Part shown: one piece after another, positions 12,067 through 23,725 of the stretch
Layout: each line of letters begins with the position of its first letter
Numbering within the stretch: the stretch's first letter is position 1
NCBI GenBank assembly: GCA_021234155.1
Contig: JAJEKV010000079.1
Coordinates: 1,111,395 to 1,175,394, forward strand
Length of the DNA stretch: 64,000 bases
From: Isoetes taiwanensis
Taxonomy: Eukaryota; Streptophyta; Lycopodiopsida; Isoetales; Isoetaceae
Direction of reading: 5' to 3'
Translations under genes and position numbers: made by a program
The notes under the pieces: generated by a model
What the model was told of the DNA's origin: nothing
Seen by the model: only the letters and a program-made list of their open reading frames with translations
Databases searched by the model: none

Positions 12067-14590
12067 GGTATTTGGGCACCGGCCATCCTATTATCGAATA
12101 GGACGAAAATGTTAAGATATTTTTCCAAGCAATATAGCAAATATGGTAAGAAAATACTTCTTTGCTTCTTGCTTCTTATCGTTGATACAAGGAAAATAGT
12201 GATACACTTATGCAAATGACATGGATCTCTACATATGCCCGTATGTGACCTTTGGAATTGTTTTTTACAAGTTCTCACAACTATAGTTTCAGTTGTCTCC
12301 AAAACCTTATATGTCACTTTAGGGTAACATTTGTGACGAAATGGATGGCCGTAACTTCACAGGTTAAGGCAAATGACCTTGTATGGACAAGATGCAACTC
12401 GGCGTACCCATGCGGTAAGTTTTCTTATAAGCGGGCCGCATGGATGGCAATTACGGTAGGGTTTGAGAGATACTATGCGCAGTCTGCTTGGCTTTGTGTA
12501 AACTAGCCGCAGAGGCGGTAATAGGGTAGCGAAGCATTTTACCTAATATAGCGATTATGGCTCTCTCAGAGTAAACTATGGAGACAAGTAGGCTATACAA
12601 GCATGGCTAGTCGAGCAAGCCAAAAGGCTGCATTAGATAGCCATCCACCGCATTCGGATATACTGCATTCCGATTACTTATTTGAAATTCTTCTTCTAAT
12701 GTTGTAAGCTAGGATTTGCTATTTCCATGCTTTGGGTACATGGCTAAAAGACATGGTAATGGCACATATGCGAGTGGCTGCAAATTCTAATGCCCGGTCA
12801 GGACGAGCATAAAATAGATGTTCATAGTAGTTTTTGGTCGATTACTGCAAGCACATCGAGACATGAAAAAATGCTAATTCCGGCAAGCAAATGGAGCATG
12901 AAGGCGATGCAAATTCCAACAAACAAATGGAGTATAAAAGTGAGCAAAGTTCACAAGCGGGCCTTACATCAAGTTGAATTCTTTTGACATTTTGATAATG
13001 TAAGCGAATTGCTTTCAAATATCTGGCTGACTTAGTAGCTACATTAAATTAGCTTATTGTTTGCAAGAGCAATATAAGTTGAATTTTACATTGCCGCGTC
13101 TTTTTGAGTCATCATATAAATTGAATTTACATAATATTGCACATTAGATGACTTACAGACGAGGGGATCTACTTAAATGATTGTAGATATATTGTAATAA
13201 AATTTGAAAATTAGAGAACTATTTAGGCATATGCGGCATAGAAAAGATGTGAGAAGTAACTCTCACGTAAATGACTTTTGAACTTCTTGTGCATTTTGGC
13301 TTGGAGCTACGTGTCTTCATATCTTTTTAAAGAAACTTATGGCCAGTAGGAAGGGGGATAGTATGTTCTAGAATCTTAGAATGCATTGGTAGGTAAAAAT
13401 GCATGTGAGAAACTCTGTGCTAGTCACGAGAGAATGAAGTGCACCATTTGGCCCTACAGGTTAGCCTCTTGTGGTGGGTGTGCATATTAATCTAAAGGAA
13501 CACTTACCAGCTGTGATGCTCGGTTGGCTGACATAATATGGTAAGGACATGCTGCTGCTAATAATTTAATATCGATGTTTGCATGTCTCCACTATTCTTT
13601 TTGCCCATTTAGGGGACTTTTACAAAGTGAAGGGTGGTAAACCCAAGAAGTTCCATGACTTACATTAGTAGCAGGCTTTACATTCTTTGGCTAAGCTGTC
13701 CCTGGTTCTCACTACTTGGGAGTGTAGGAGCTTCTTATGTACTGTTTTGAGGGTTTGCTTGAAATGCAATATTTTATTAGTTTACCGCGGCATGAAAGCT
13801 AGAGGATGATTCAAGATCAACTTTTAACATGAAGCTAGCGACAAATATCACTTTGAAAGTATACTTTTTTTATTCTCAAGGCTAAACGGCCCTGGAGTCT
13901 TGGATATAAAGTCCGAAATGATTCGCTTTCTCAAAGTATTTAATGGAATTGAAATTTTGTTACTTTTATTAGCAGTTAAGGCTTAGGTTAGTTGGCAGAA
14001 CATAACCTAAGGGGTATGAATTATATCTGAAAATGGTCTTTGCATGAAGTCCATTGGATGGTAAAGAATGCAGTAATAGCCAGTTTAAAAGGAGTTTTTC
14101 TCTTCACGGAGTTCTCTGGATTTTACTAAGGGCCTTAATCATGGATTTACCCTTTGTATTTGAGGTGTGAACATTGGAGTTACTAATGGCATTTACATAA
14201 TTTACGTCTTGTCATTGGATATTTATAGGGTGGGTGAAATGATGGTTCTCTCATACAAGTAATGCGATATAAGTACAACTCAAGGACTATGATTCACTTG
14301 ACTGATAGCCTTGACTCTGCCGATTCGGACTATTGTGACATATATCAAGAGTGAAATCTTGATATAGAAGATATTTATCAAATAAAACTTTGGATATGGA
14401 ATATACGGTTTTGCAAACATTTTAAAGTATGAGAATCTTTTTGGGTGGTATATTCAGAAGAGTTGGCAACCATATTAAGGCCCTAAGTTGAGATGCACTG
14501 GATTAGCTTAGGGCTGCTAATTGTACCTAGAAGTGTTCTTTGCAAAGAGAAGTTCATGAAAGGTAAGAATGCACATTTGAAGCAGTTGAA
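12067..14590. repeat. 3.4 kb tandem repeat, unit 4 (3' truncated)
   Basis: This unit follows the others until shortly after the landmark GTGTTCTTTGCAAAG (14535). It then stops, so the last roughly 0.9 kb seen in units 1-3 is missing. The truncation point abuts an 80-95 bp satellite. Confidence 0.85.
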
Positions 14591-14594
14591 GGTG

Positions 14595-15150
14595 ATTTTT
14601 TATTAGTATTTTTTTTTTTTTACTTTCTATTTTAAGATTTAGATGCTTAGCTATGGACTTCTAGCAAATATTCTACTTTGATCAAGGCACCATGTTTGAT
14701 TCTTGAAAAAGTTAGATTAGGATGCTTACCTATAGGGTTCTAGAAAATTCTACACCATTATATTTTGATTAGAGGCATCCTCACATTACCTGCAAAAATG
14801 GAGGCTTTCTACTTGGGTTAAGGTGTTCACATGTGGACATTTTAGAGCATTCCAGCCTTTGGAACAGTTTTAAAAATTTTATATTTGGATTGAGGTGCTT
14901 ACCTGTGGGCATCTAGAACATTCTACAACATTCTAGTTTGATTAGAGCACACTCTTTGCAATATTTTGAAACTTTCTAACTTTAGTTGAAGGTATCTATC
15001 TGTGGGCTTTTAGAACATTCTCCAACATTCTCTTTTGATGTGATTTGCAAATTTTTTGAAAACTTTCTATTTTTAATTGAGATGTGGGATTCTAAAACAT
15101 TCTATTTTGATTAGAGCACCCTTTTTTATTAGAGCATTTTTGCTTTGGCC
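14595..15150 (+). repeat. 80-95 bp satellite, plus orientation
   Basis: Five to six diverged units share the order: CTTTCTATTTTTA-like, GATTGAGATGCTTACCTATGGG, then TTCTAGAACATTCTACAACATTCTATTTTGATTAGAGCACC. The reverse complement of the same family fills 39420-39910. Confidence 0.75.
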
Positions 15151-15159
15151 CATTTGAAT

Positions 15160-17215
15160 TTTTTTGGAAGTGCCATGATTAGAATTAAAAAGTGAGTCAT
15201 CATTTCAAATTTGAATTTGGTAAGTACTGTAAATTCGTCACAGCCTAACACCCCGACCCAAAAGCCAGACGGTCTGACTTTCGCCAAAAATTTGAGACCT
15301 CTTTTAAACTAGCGGTTATCTTTGACACGTGTTGTTGATAAAGAGGAGCATATTGCACCCCTAAATAGTATGCGAACATCATAGGTTATTTAATTTGCTT
15401 TTTGCGCATGGACTTGACAAGCTAACTAATTTGGAACTTAAATGTTGCAGTAATAGAATCCTATCAAATTGGGAAAGAATTTTATATGTGGTAGTTGGAA
15501 ATTTGAGGCAAGTATATGTCTTTAAAGTTTCTTCTAACCCATGGATTTCACTTGAAGTTTTTATTCTGAGACTCTCGGATAAGATTAATGCTCATGAAAG
15601 AAAAATCACGAATAAATATATGGGCAGCCACAGGGATAGAAATTGTGACCTAATGTCATTTTAAGATTTACATTCGCAGTTTTATAAATCACAACTTTAT
15701 GGGAGATCCAGAGGTTCATAAAGAAAGAGAACCCTATTCTCAAAAGAGAGCATGACGCACATGTATTTCATTTCTATTATGTATGTGCATTCGGAAAGGT
15801 TATCTAAAACATATACTTCCAGAATATCTAGCATTATAGCGAGGGGGTTTTGTGATTTTTATAAGCTTTTTAGCATGGTTCTCATATGATTTCATGGAAG
15901 TATTACCCGCGAGGCATACCTAATCGGTATATCTAGAGTGCATGCATATTTCAATAGCATATTATCTATGGTTTACAATGGTTTTGCATTGCATATTTAT
16001 TCCTTCTACAAAATAACCTTAATGCTTCTCCCAAAAACACATTACAAGAATCAGGGACCCTTTACTTTAGGGTTTGTGGAAGAAAAGATTTTTAGGGTTT
16101 AGTCGGATCTTTCAAAGAGATGAGAACAGCGATGATTTTTTATGGGGAGAAATCCTTGTTTTATGCGATGGCTACATTTACTTGAGAGGTATTGTTTACA
16201 AAGCAGGAAGTCAGTTCTTACTTTGCGTACTTCCAGTTTGTGCATGATGGCTGGTGCCTCGACAAATGGATGATTGGAGGATCATTTGTGGCCGATTGGA
16301 AATGAGCTTGGAAGTGATGATCGATATTCAAAAGCTCTAGAAGAAACTAAAAAGTAAGCTATGATTTACTTCCCCGAATTCAAAAGATGATGCGAGGGGC
16401 ATGTTCTAGCCTTTTCGCGGCATTTGCGGGGAAGGGGAGAGGATTTGGACATGTGAGATCTTCTACCACTATGGAACATGAGCAGGGGATGAGGTAAGGT
16501 TTCTCACTGCTTAACTTGTAAGCGGTCATGATCAAGGTAGAGCGGAATGATAGATACAAGCATTACGAATTATTATGTGCATGCTCTTATGAAGGTTAAG
16601 CGTAAAGATTATAGAGGCAGGATTTTTGTTGCGATAAAGCTGCTATTTGCCGCGGCATTACCGCTTTTGAAATTTTCCATCGATTGGTGCATAACTGGAG
16701 TTTAAGTGTCCAGAACCACCGTATTAATGAAAGCTATCGTGAGGAGAAGCTTACTGCGATGAGAGTCTGTTCCACCGATTATCCGAAGGAAGCATTTACC
16801 TTATTTAAATGGCTTTTCACACCTCAAAGGTCTTAACCAAATTTTATATATACATTATAAAGCAACTACCTCGAGGAGATGTTTTACATTTGAAGAGCTA
16901 GAAAAGCTTCCGCGTCACTAGCGCACTTTGCTTAGCGAGGAATTTCAAAGGGCGAGAAAACTTTTGGAGTGTCTTAGAAAGAGATCAAACTACGATCTTG
17001 GGTTTTGTTGCGTCTAACAGCATTTTTTCTCTTGGTACATTAAGTAGGACTCCGCAGAGATAGAAAGAAAGGTAGAGAGTTACCCACAAGGTTTTTTTTG
17101 GAAGTAGATATTGATGAATATTTGGTACGGAAGGAATAATAATGGATCTCTATGGCGTTATACGGGGCGATGAGAACTTTTAGAAGCCTTTAGAGAACTT
17201 TAGAAGCCTTTTACC
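15160..17215. other. unassigned sequence
   Basis: No confident gene. An 89-codon frame at 15395-15664 (+) has no recognised motif. The stretch 16560-16960 has exon-like composition and includes FHRLV in one frame, which could be an upstream piece of the cyclophilin relic that follows, but stops and shifts prevent a claim. Confidence 0.5.
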
Positions 17216-17218
17216 TTT

Positions 17219-17475
17219 GCAGGAAAGAATGGTAAGGGTGGAGAATCTATATCTAATACAGGACCATATACATGGTGAATGATGGTCCTAATGCTAATGG
17301 TTCTCAATTCTTTATTAAAATGCTTACATCAAGGTCAGCTGGCTAGATGGTGAACATGTTAAATTTTGGCAAAGGATTTTGAGTGGGAGTTGATTAGTAC
17401 ATGTACATGGCGGAGGGTTAAAGGTAGCTCTGTTGGGCAGCCAAGGGAAGGTTGTGAAGATTGTTGATTCTGGCG
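17219..17475 (+). pseudogene. cyclophilin-type peptidyl-prolyl isomerase relic
   Basis: Reading across frames, the order of pieces matches the C-terminal half of a cyclophilin. GGESIS comes first (17239), then VNDGPNANGSQFFIK (17276-17320; family consensus MANAGPNTNGSQFFI). Next is a WLDG-EHV-like segment (about 17341-17362, with a TAG where L is expected). GSSVGQP follows near 17425 and KIVDSGGES near 17457, matching the family's closing strand. The family isomerises proline bonds in protein folding. Several frameshifts and stops make it a pseudogene, or an uncorrected stretch of assembly. The N-terminal half was not found convincingly. Confidence 0.65.
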
Positions 17476-17479
17476 GGGA

Positions 17480-18780
17480 ATCCCTGCATTGGCAAGTGGG
17501 AAGAGGAAATGCATGGTATGGCTAGGGAAGACTAATCCATTATTCCGGCAAGCTGATATCTTACTAGCTGGCGAAATACCGAGGGTATGGATGAGTTTTG
17601 CAATATGCGCTTCATTTGAGCTTTCTTCTAGGCATTTGTACTTAAAGGTTAGCGCTCCACAAATGATTACTTCCTCATTGACATAATTATTTGAAGTCAT
17701 ACATGGAAAACCATATTATTTGAGTGTAAATCACGACTATTGTGTTCAACATTGGCATTTGATGATGTAGAGATAGAAAACATTTTGGGCATGAGGAACA
17801 GTGGCATTTGTTTTGGAGTTCGAAACTTGTACTATAAATTTTGTTTGTTTGTACTTATGACTAGTTAGCAATTATGCGGTGGTTAGCGGATTGAGTGAAT
17901 GGTTCTCGCCTCCCTTTTTTTGAGGAAGGGAAACAATCTTTGCAAGGGCCCAGTTGGAGGATATAATTTGTCATCAAAGGCGGTTCTAGAGTATAGCATT
18001 ATAATTGATCCATCATATGAGCTCCACGGCACTTGCCCTCTTGTATTAGCGGCGTGGAAATATTTCTTTTACGCTCACGGCTGGGGATTTGCTTCATATA
18101 ATTGCTTGTATGATATTTATAAATGTGTATTTAGGTACTTAGCGACTTGGTTTATAATAAACTAACCAAGACCCAATTTTTTAAAATAAATACAATTCAT
18201 TACATACGGCCCTTTGGTTTGTTGAGAGGCCACGAGAAGGGGCTCAAGTCCCACAGGTATAACACAAGCCATTACATTCCACACTTAAAAATAAAATTCC
18301 CCTTAAACCCCCTTTGGTTTGGGTGCATATTCACACGAGGGGTGACGTAGGCCATGGCTCACAAGGAGATGTTATAATTTTGCCCACTCTAATTATGAAT
18401 AACAGGCAGTGCAGAGGTTGATGGCATATTCCAGTTATTATTCTAAGTAGTTATCTAGAAATTGGTTGTGCCTTTATATGTACGTGTGGCTCCTTAATAC
18501 TTTAAAAAAGCTGGATAGAGAAGCATGTTAAAGGAGATCTTTTAGGATTTCAAGAAACAACTAGATTGATGCATCTGTTTTCTATTTACTTGTTTTTGTG
18601 ACAACACGGACCCGATGGTAGATATCAAGTTGCTATCATATTTGAAGTGACTATTGAAAGATTATCAGATTTACGAACATGTGCTCCCTATTACCTACAA
18701 GGATAGAAAAGAAAGACATTGATATAGGCTGGAGAGACTGGTTATAAATGCTACAATTTTTTGCATTTCTGTAAAATTGT
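17480..18780. other. unassigned sequence with a MITE-like word
   Basis: No gene recognised. GGCCCTTTGGTTTGTTGAG at 18207 and CCCCTTTGGTTTGGG at 18309 form a short direct pair. A near-identical GCCCTTTGGTTTGTTAAG occurs at 29437 just before the inverted-repeat element, so this word may be a terminal motif of a small DNA element family. Confidence 0.4.
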
Positions 18781-18789
18781 TCATGACCT

Positions 18790-21700
18790 AATATACCATT
18801 ACCTTTTGAGTGTCCCTCCCCTCTGGACGGGCATCCAAAGACTTCCATTGCTTTTAGCGCTAAGCCCGGTTGAAGGGACATCGTATACTTGGACCATGAG
18901 ATCTTACTCGGTGCAACAAAGGAGAGCGGGGAGTTCACAAAATCAGGCAAGTCGGCCAGGCGGGGGATGTGGGGGGCTTGGTTGTGGCAAGATGAGGTGT
19001 TTGTACCTCGCGTACTTGATGGCAGAGAACAGCGGCGATGGGGCCCGAGGACATCTAGACCTTTCACCAGGGCGGCAAACCCGGATGCAACAACCCGAAG
19101 GGTTGATGCTTTCGGGGCACCACACAGGCGAGCCCGCACGGCCTCCTCGGGGGCTGAGTGCGGGACAACCGCCCGCGAGGCGGCATAGGGGCAGTGTCGC
19201 CGACTTGTATCATGGAGCGTGGGGGATTCCACGGAAGAGTGGCCTTGTTGGGATGCATCTGGTATGGACATCATCTTCTTGCAAAGAGGCGTGGGAATGT
19301 CGTGGGCATCGGTACAGGACATCAGGGATACGATTCTTCTACGCTAAGCTAATGCGGCGCCATGTGACGAGGATATTATGGAGGGGTGGCATGCTACTTC
19401 AAAGAGATGCTATATATAGCAGCCCGCGGTCTCTGCGCTCCACAAAGTGACAGACTTAACTTACGCTACAATGGGTGAGAATCGCAGAACCTCAACATGC
19501 GTCCATTATTTATTGCATCATTATATACTCCATCGCGACCTCTAAGTTCTACCCCGAGTCGAGGGAGGCGGAACCACGGATGTACAATGCCTTATAGAGA
19601 TCTGTATGATGACATAGAGCAATATGGCGGCAAAAAGGGCATGTGTGCTCTTGTTAGGAGATTTCAATGCCCGCCTTTGCGAGTGCGGTCCGGTTACCTT
19701 CGGGGAAGGCGGGTCCTGACCCTCGGCAGAAGCGGTACGCACCCCAACGCGGGGCAGGTCTCAAGATATCCCCGGTCACAATGCCTTTGGAAGGGGAGTT
19801 GGTTCAACTGCAATGGTCTTTGACATGGTAGTGTGCAATGGTATGATCAGATAGCCTGTCCGGTTTTACTTACCCGAGAAGCGATATAGACATGATGGTG
19901 GAGCTAGCGTGGTCAGACTATCTCCTTGCCGGTGGTAGGACTTGACGCATGATGTGACTCTCAATTGGCACCTGAGCGGGGAGATGAGGAGGCTTTGTGG
20001 GACCACCATCCCACACTTTATGTCGCACTGGTTTAGAACTTTCGGTAGTGCAATCCGCAATTAAAACCATCGAGGGGTTGAGATACATCACGGAGCTATC
20101 GAAAGCAGCGAGAATATGAGTGTTCGTGTTGGGCGTGAAGCTACTTGAGGATTGATGCCCTTTACTTACGTTACATGATAGGTGGGAATGGCTTGTACAT
20201 GCCTTACTCCGCGGCTAGTGCAGCCGCCGCGTGAGGATTGCTTCGCTGAATGGACAACTGTAGCGGTTCCTCGGGAATCCACTGGTTTTGTGGCGGAGTG
20301 CAAGGCTCTAAGACCCAACTCACGCCTGCGTCTCGGATCACAATTCTTGGCCCGGTGAGAATGTTGAGGACTATAGAGCATTCTTGAAATCCAAAAGCAT
20401 CTCGTTACATTACTTGGACCTCCCGGTGGCGCATGTTTGATTTGTTGATGGTAGAAACCTTACAGTAGGGTGTTGTACAAGAGGCATCAACCACGGCAAT
20501 ATTCACCAGAAGTAGACCCGGTGGATTTTATAAACTTGGAGGTAGCGCGGAGTCCCCGGGGGCGGCCTGCTGGGGTTCCAGGAATAGGTAGGAGAAATCT
20601 TTGCTGACTCCGCGGAGGAAGACATCCAAGCGAGACTGGAGCGGCGCTAATGGCAAGCGAAGGACTTACGCGGGGACTTCAAAAGCGGGAGTTATTATTG
20701 AAGCTGGGGGTGGAGCCCAGCTTTGCTGGGGCCTCGGCGGCGATTATTAACGGGCCATAAGGGAGGGCCTCGGGAGAGTGGATATGTGTGGTTAGCAAGG
20801 TGCTTAATTCATAAGGCGGTAACGAGGGATGATTAGAACTTCTGCGCCAGTCATGAGTGAGCCCATTACTGCATGAAAGCTTTTAGCGGTGTGGTGGAGA
20901 AGAGTTAACTCGATTGGTGAGGAAGGCAAAGATCGCGTGCGATTGGCGGCCGAGGTTTTGCCACGCCCACTCCCTGTCGACCATATATTCACTCCTCCGG
21001 AATCCTTATGAGCTACTGCAATGCCTTTGGCGTGACACAATACTCCTGTTTATTAGATTTCAAGGCGGCCGCCATAATCTGGTCCCTCGGGACACATTAT
21101 GGCGACATTCTGAGAAGCGTGCATGCCCCACGGGACACCTAGAAATTATCATCTATAGACTCTATGATGGGATATATCTTTTGCATTGCACGCATCCCGG
21201 ATCAGTGAGTTGCTAGCACCATAGGGGTTAACCCGAGGGGATGTCAGTTATCTCCAGCGGCTCTTTGGTCTCTACATTGACAAGTTGGAGACTTGGATAC
21301 TACAGAACATGGGGGCGATTATTGCCGGCTACGAGCATCGGTATAAGGCGATTGCTCTATGCGAGATGATGTAGACTTGCTATCCTCTGACGAGTATCAC
21401 GGCTGACATTTGGGCGGCTCTTAGTGGAACATATGACACAGGGAATGGCGGTGAAGCTGCGAGAAAACTAAGCTCTGGCGGTCCTCTCCTGCAGCGACGC
21501 ATGATATCCCAGTCCTATTCTGAGGGCGGAAGGTGGATGTTATGGGACCTTCAAGTATCAGGAATCGACTTTAGCGCTAGCATGTTATTATGGGATATTT
21601 GTGTGGAAGGCGAGGGTCAGCGGGATGGAAAAGCCACAGCATGCTATGCGGAATAGCTGCTTTCTGGAATAGACCTATGTATTTAGACGCGTAGAGCACA

Positions 21701-22735
21701 CTGATGGAAACACTTGTTGAACGATGTATTGTTGTATGGGGTAGGAATTAAGTTACGACAATTAGCAAGAACACACAGGATAAGCTAAGAGAGAGATTAC
21801 AAAGGCCTTCTTAACACATCTGATCTAATTGTCAAGGACCGCGATTGCCTTGCTCAGTTTTGCTATATGAGGCTGGGTTCGGCCTACCAGCTTATTCACG
21901 CTATCTTGTGAGATATCTTATATTTCCGCAAGGTCCACCGGCATGGATGCTACTGTCTGCCCAGGGGCTTTGTTATTGGCACAGAGCCTAGCAGTGAAGA
22001 GGGGTATAGGCGAGGGCTGCTTATGGGGGGTGGTTATAGCGTGGTCTATAGACTACCCGGCCAGTTGTGGCTATGCACGATGCCAGGGGGCAAAGTACGC
22101 ACACGAATGGCGCTTTACCACCACCCACTGCAATGGGGGCCCATGACCCACTTTCGTGCAAAGCACAAGCGAGCACTACCACCATAAGTTAATCCAACCT
22201 TTGGAACATGGCCCACACTAGTACTTGGCATATATCTATGAAGAAGCGAGGAGAGCTATGCTTGCTCAGGTAGGGCCAGTCCCATCATCTCGAGAATTGA
22301 AGCAGTCGTTGGACTACGGATGGGCGAGAGAGAATCCCGGCATGAGAGGAGCTCTGTACGTGTACCACATGCGGGGCCGGTAGAGGATGAAGCACCATGC
22401 TTTCTGCAAAATTAATAAAAGAGCATATCTCACAGCATATCAGAGCAACACATCAGCGTCCTTGATGCTCGAGAATGCATTTGCATCAATTCGCTGGCAT
22501 AGCCAATGGTTGCCGTCTGCGCATCCTACATTTTGCAGTCTCTCCCTTACGAGGATGAGGATCACGAGAGCCTACTACCCGGGGTTTTTCCTCCATGTGG
22601 GGGGTTTTCATCCATTGTATGGTAGCATTTTGTCTTTTTGGTGTGGTTTTATACGCTTTTGTATGCTTGCATGTACGTCTCATAGGTCAAGTTTGGCCTC
22701 ATGGACGTTAAAATATACTACTTCCTTCCTTCCTT
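18790..22735 (+). mobile_element. decayed APE-type LINE (non-LTR retrotransposon)
   Basis: The segment is markedly richer in GC than its surroundings. In order it has: an endonuclease trace with DLYDDIEQYGGK (about 19596) and LLGDFNAR (19651-19674); reverse transcriptase traces DFKAA (21056-21070), LVPRDTLWRH (21079-21108), a GLYIDKLETWI segment (about 21268) and a YADD catalytic motif broken by one extra base (21353-21370); and a C-terminal Cys-rich knuckle CTCTTCGAG then EDEA (22357-22400). The 3' end runs into a (CTTC)n tail at 22722-22745. Such elements copy themselves through RNA with target-primed reverse transcription. Many frameshifts show it is dead as written. The 5' boundary is uncertain. 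Confidence 0.8.
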
Positions 22736-23725
22736 CCTTCCTTCCTCTTCTAGATGTAGATCTAGATATATACAATGTCTTATACAATGAGTACATGTGT
22801 TGAAATGATGATTTATGGCTGACAAAAGGCAGGTAATTAAAGGAATACTAAATGGTAGATACATGCTTTACCAACCCAAAACCTAGAGCCTATGAATGTC
22901 CCTAGAGACTGACATGTTTCTTCATCCCACCGAGTAGAATAGGCTATTGTAATGAGAAGACTTCGTCTGGAGGAAGCCAGCCAGCCAGGGCTGAGCATAT
23001 ATATCACGGCAGTGTACAAACATTTTGAAAACATATCTAAGTGGACTAGCCGACCACAACAACATAGCAGGGCAACATGGCACATGAGAAAGATTGCATG
23101 CATAAACAAATACATCAATAACACCACTACTCAACAACTTGGTATTAGGCCATTGAGGTCCAACATATTTAAAACTTATTATCCCCAGCAATGGGAGCAC
23201 AAGATGCATATGCCAACAAGATGCCAATGATAACTATCAAGAGTCTCAACTGGGCAATCATGCAAGAAGTCGCCCAATAACCAAGTAGTAAGATGCTTAT
23301 TCCAACAATACTAAGAGTTCCAAATGGGCAAATGTGCAAGAAGTCGACTAATAACCAAGCATAAAAACAAAAATGGCACCAAATGATGTAGTGGAAAATT
23401 CCCTGTGCTACATAAAGAAAAATTACTCAAACAATATAATTGGAAGCTAGAGAACAATCACATAAAAGAAAAGGAATGATAGAGGGAGTGACGGATATAA
23501 GCAACAATTGCAAGAACAGTTTCTTAATGTGCCATCGTCACGCATATTTACTAAAAAGATATCGAGTTATGGTAATAGATGTACATGGAAAGGAAACAAG
23601 CATGCATATATTGACCCAAAAGATCTCAAGTTATGACTATGGAAGTGAAAAGGAAACACAAATATATATATATTGACAAAGAAAAGTTAAGAAGAAGCCT
23701 AACACATAAGTTCAAAAGCTTTATA

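Noticed and set aside
18651-19450. 223- and 229-codon overlapping frames
   Set aside because: They lie in the GC-rich 5' part of the LINE; neither resembles a protein and they overlap on opposite strands.
22387-22803. 138-codon open frame after the LINE knuckle
   Set aside because: It runs from degraded LINE 3' sequence into the (CTTC)n tail and block A, so it is not a single gene.
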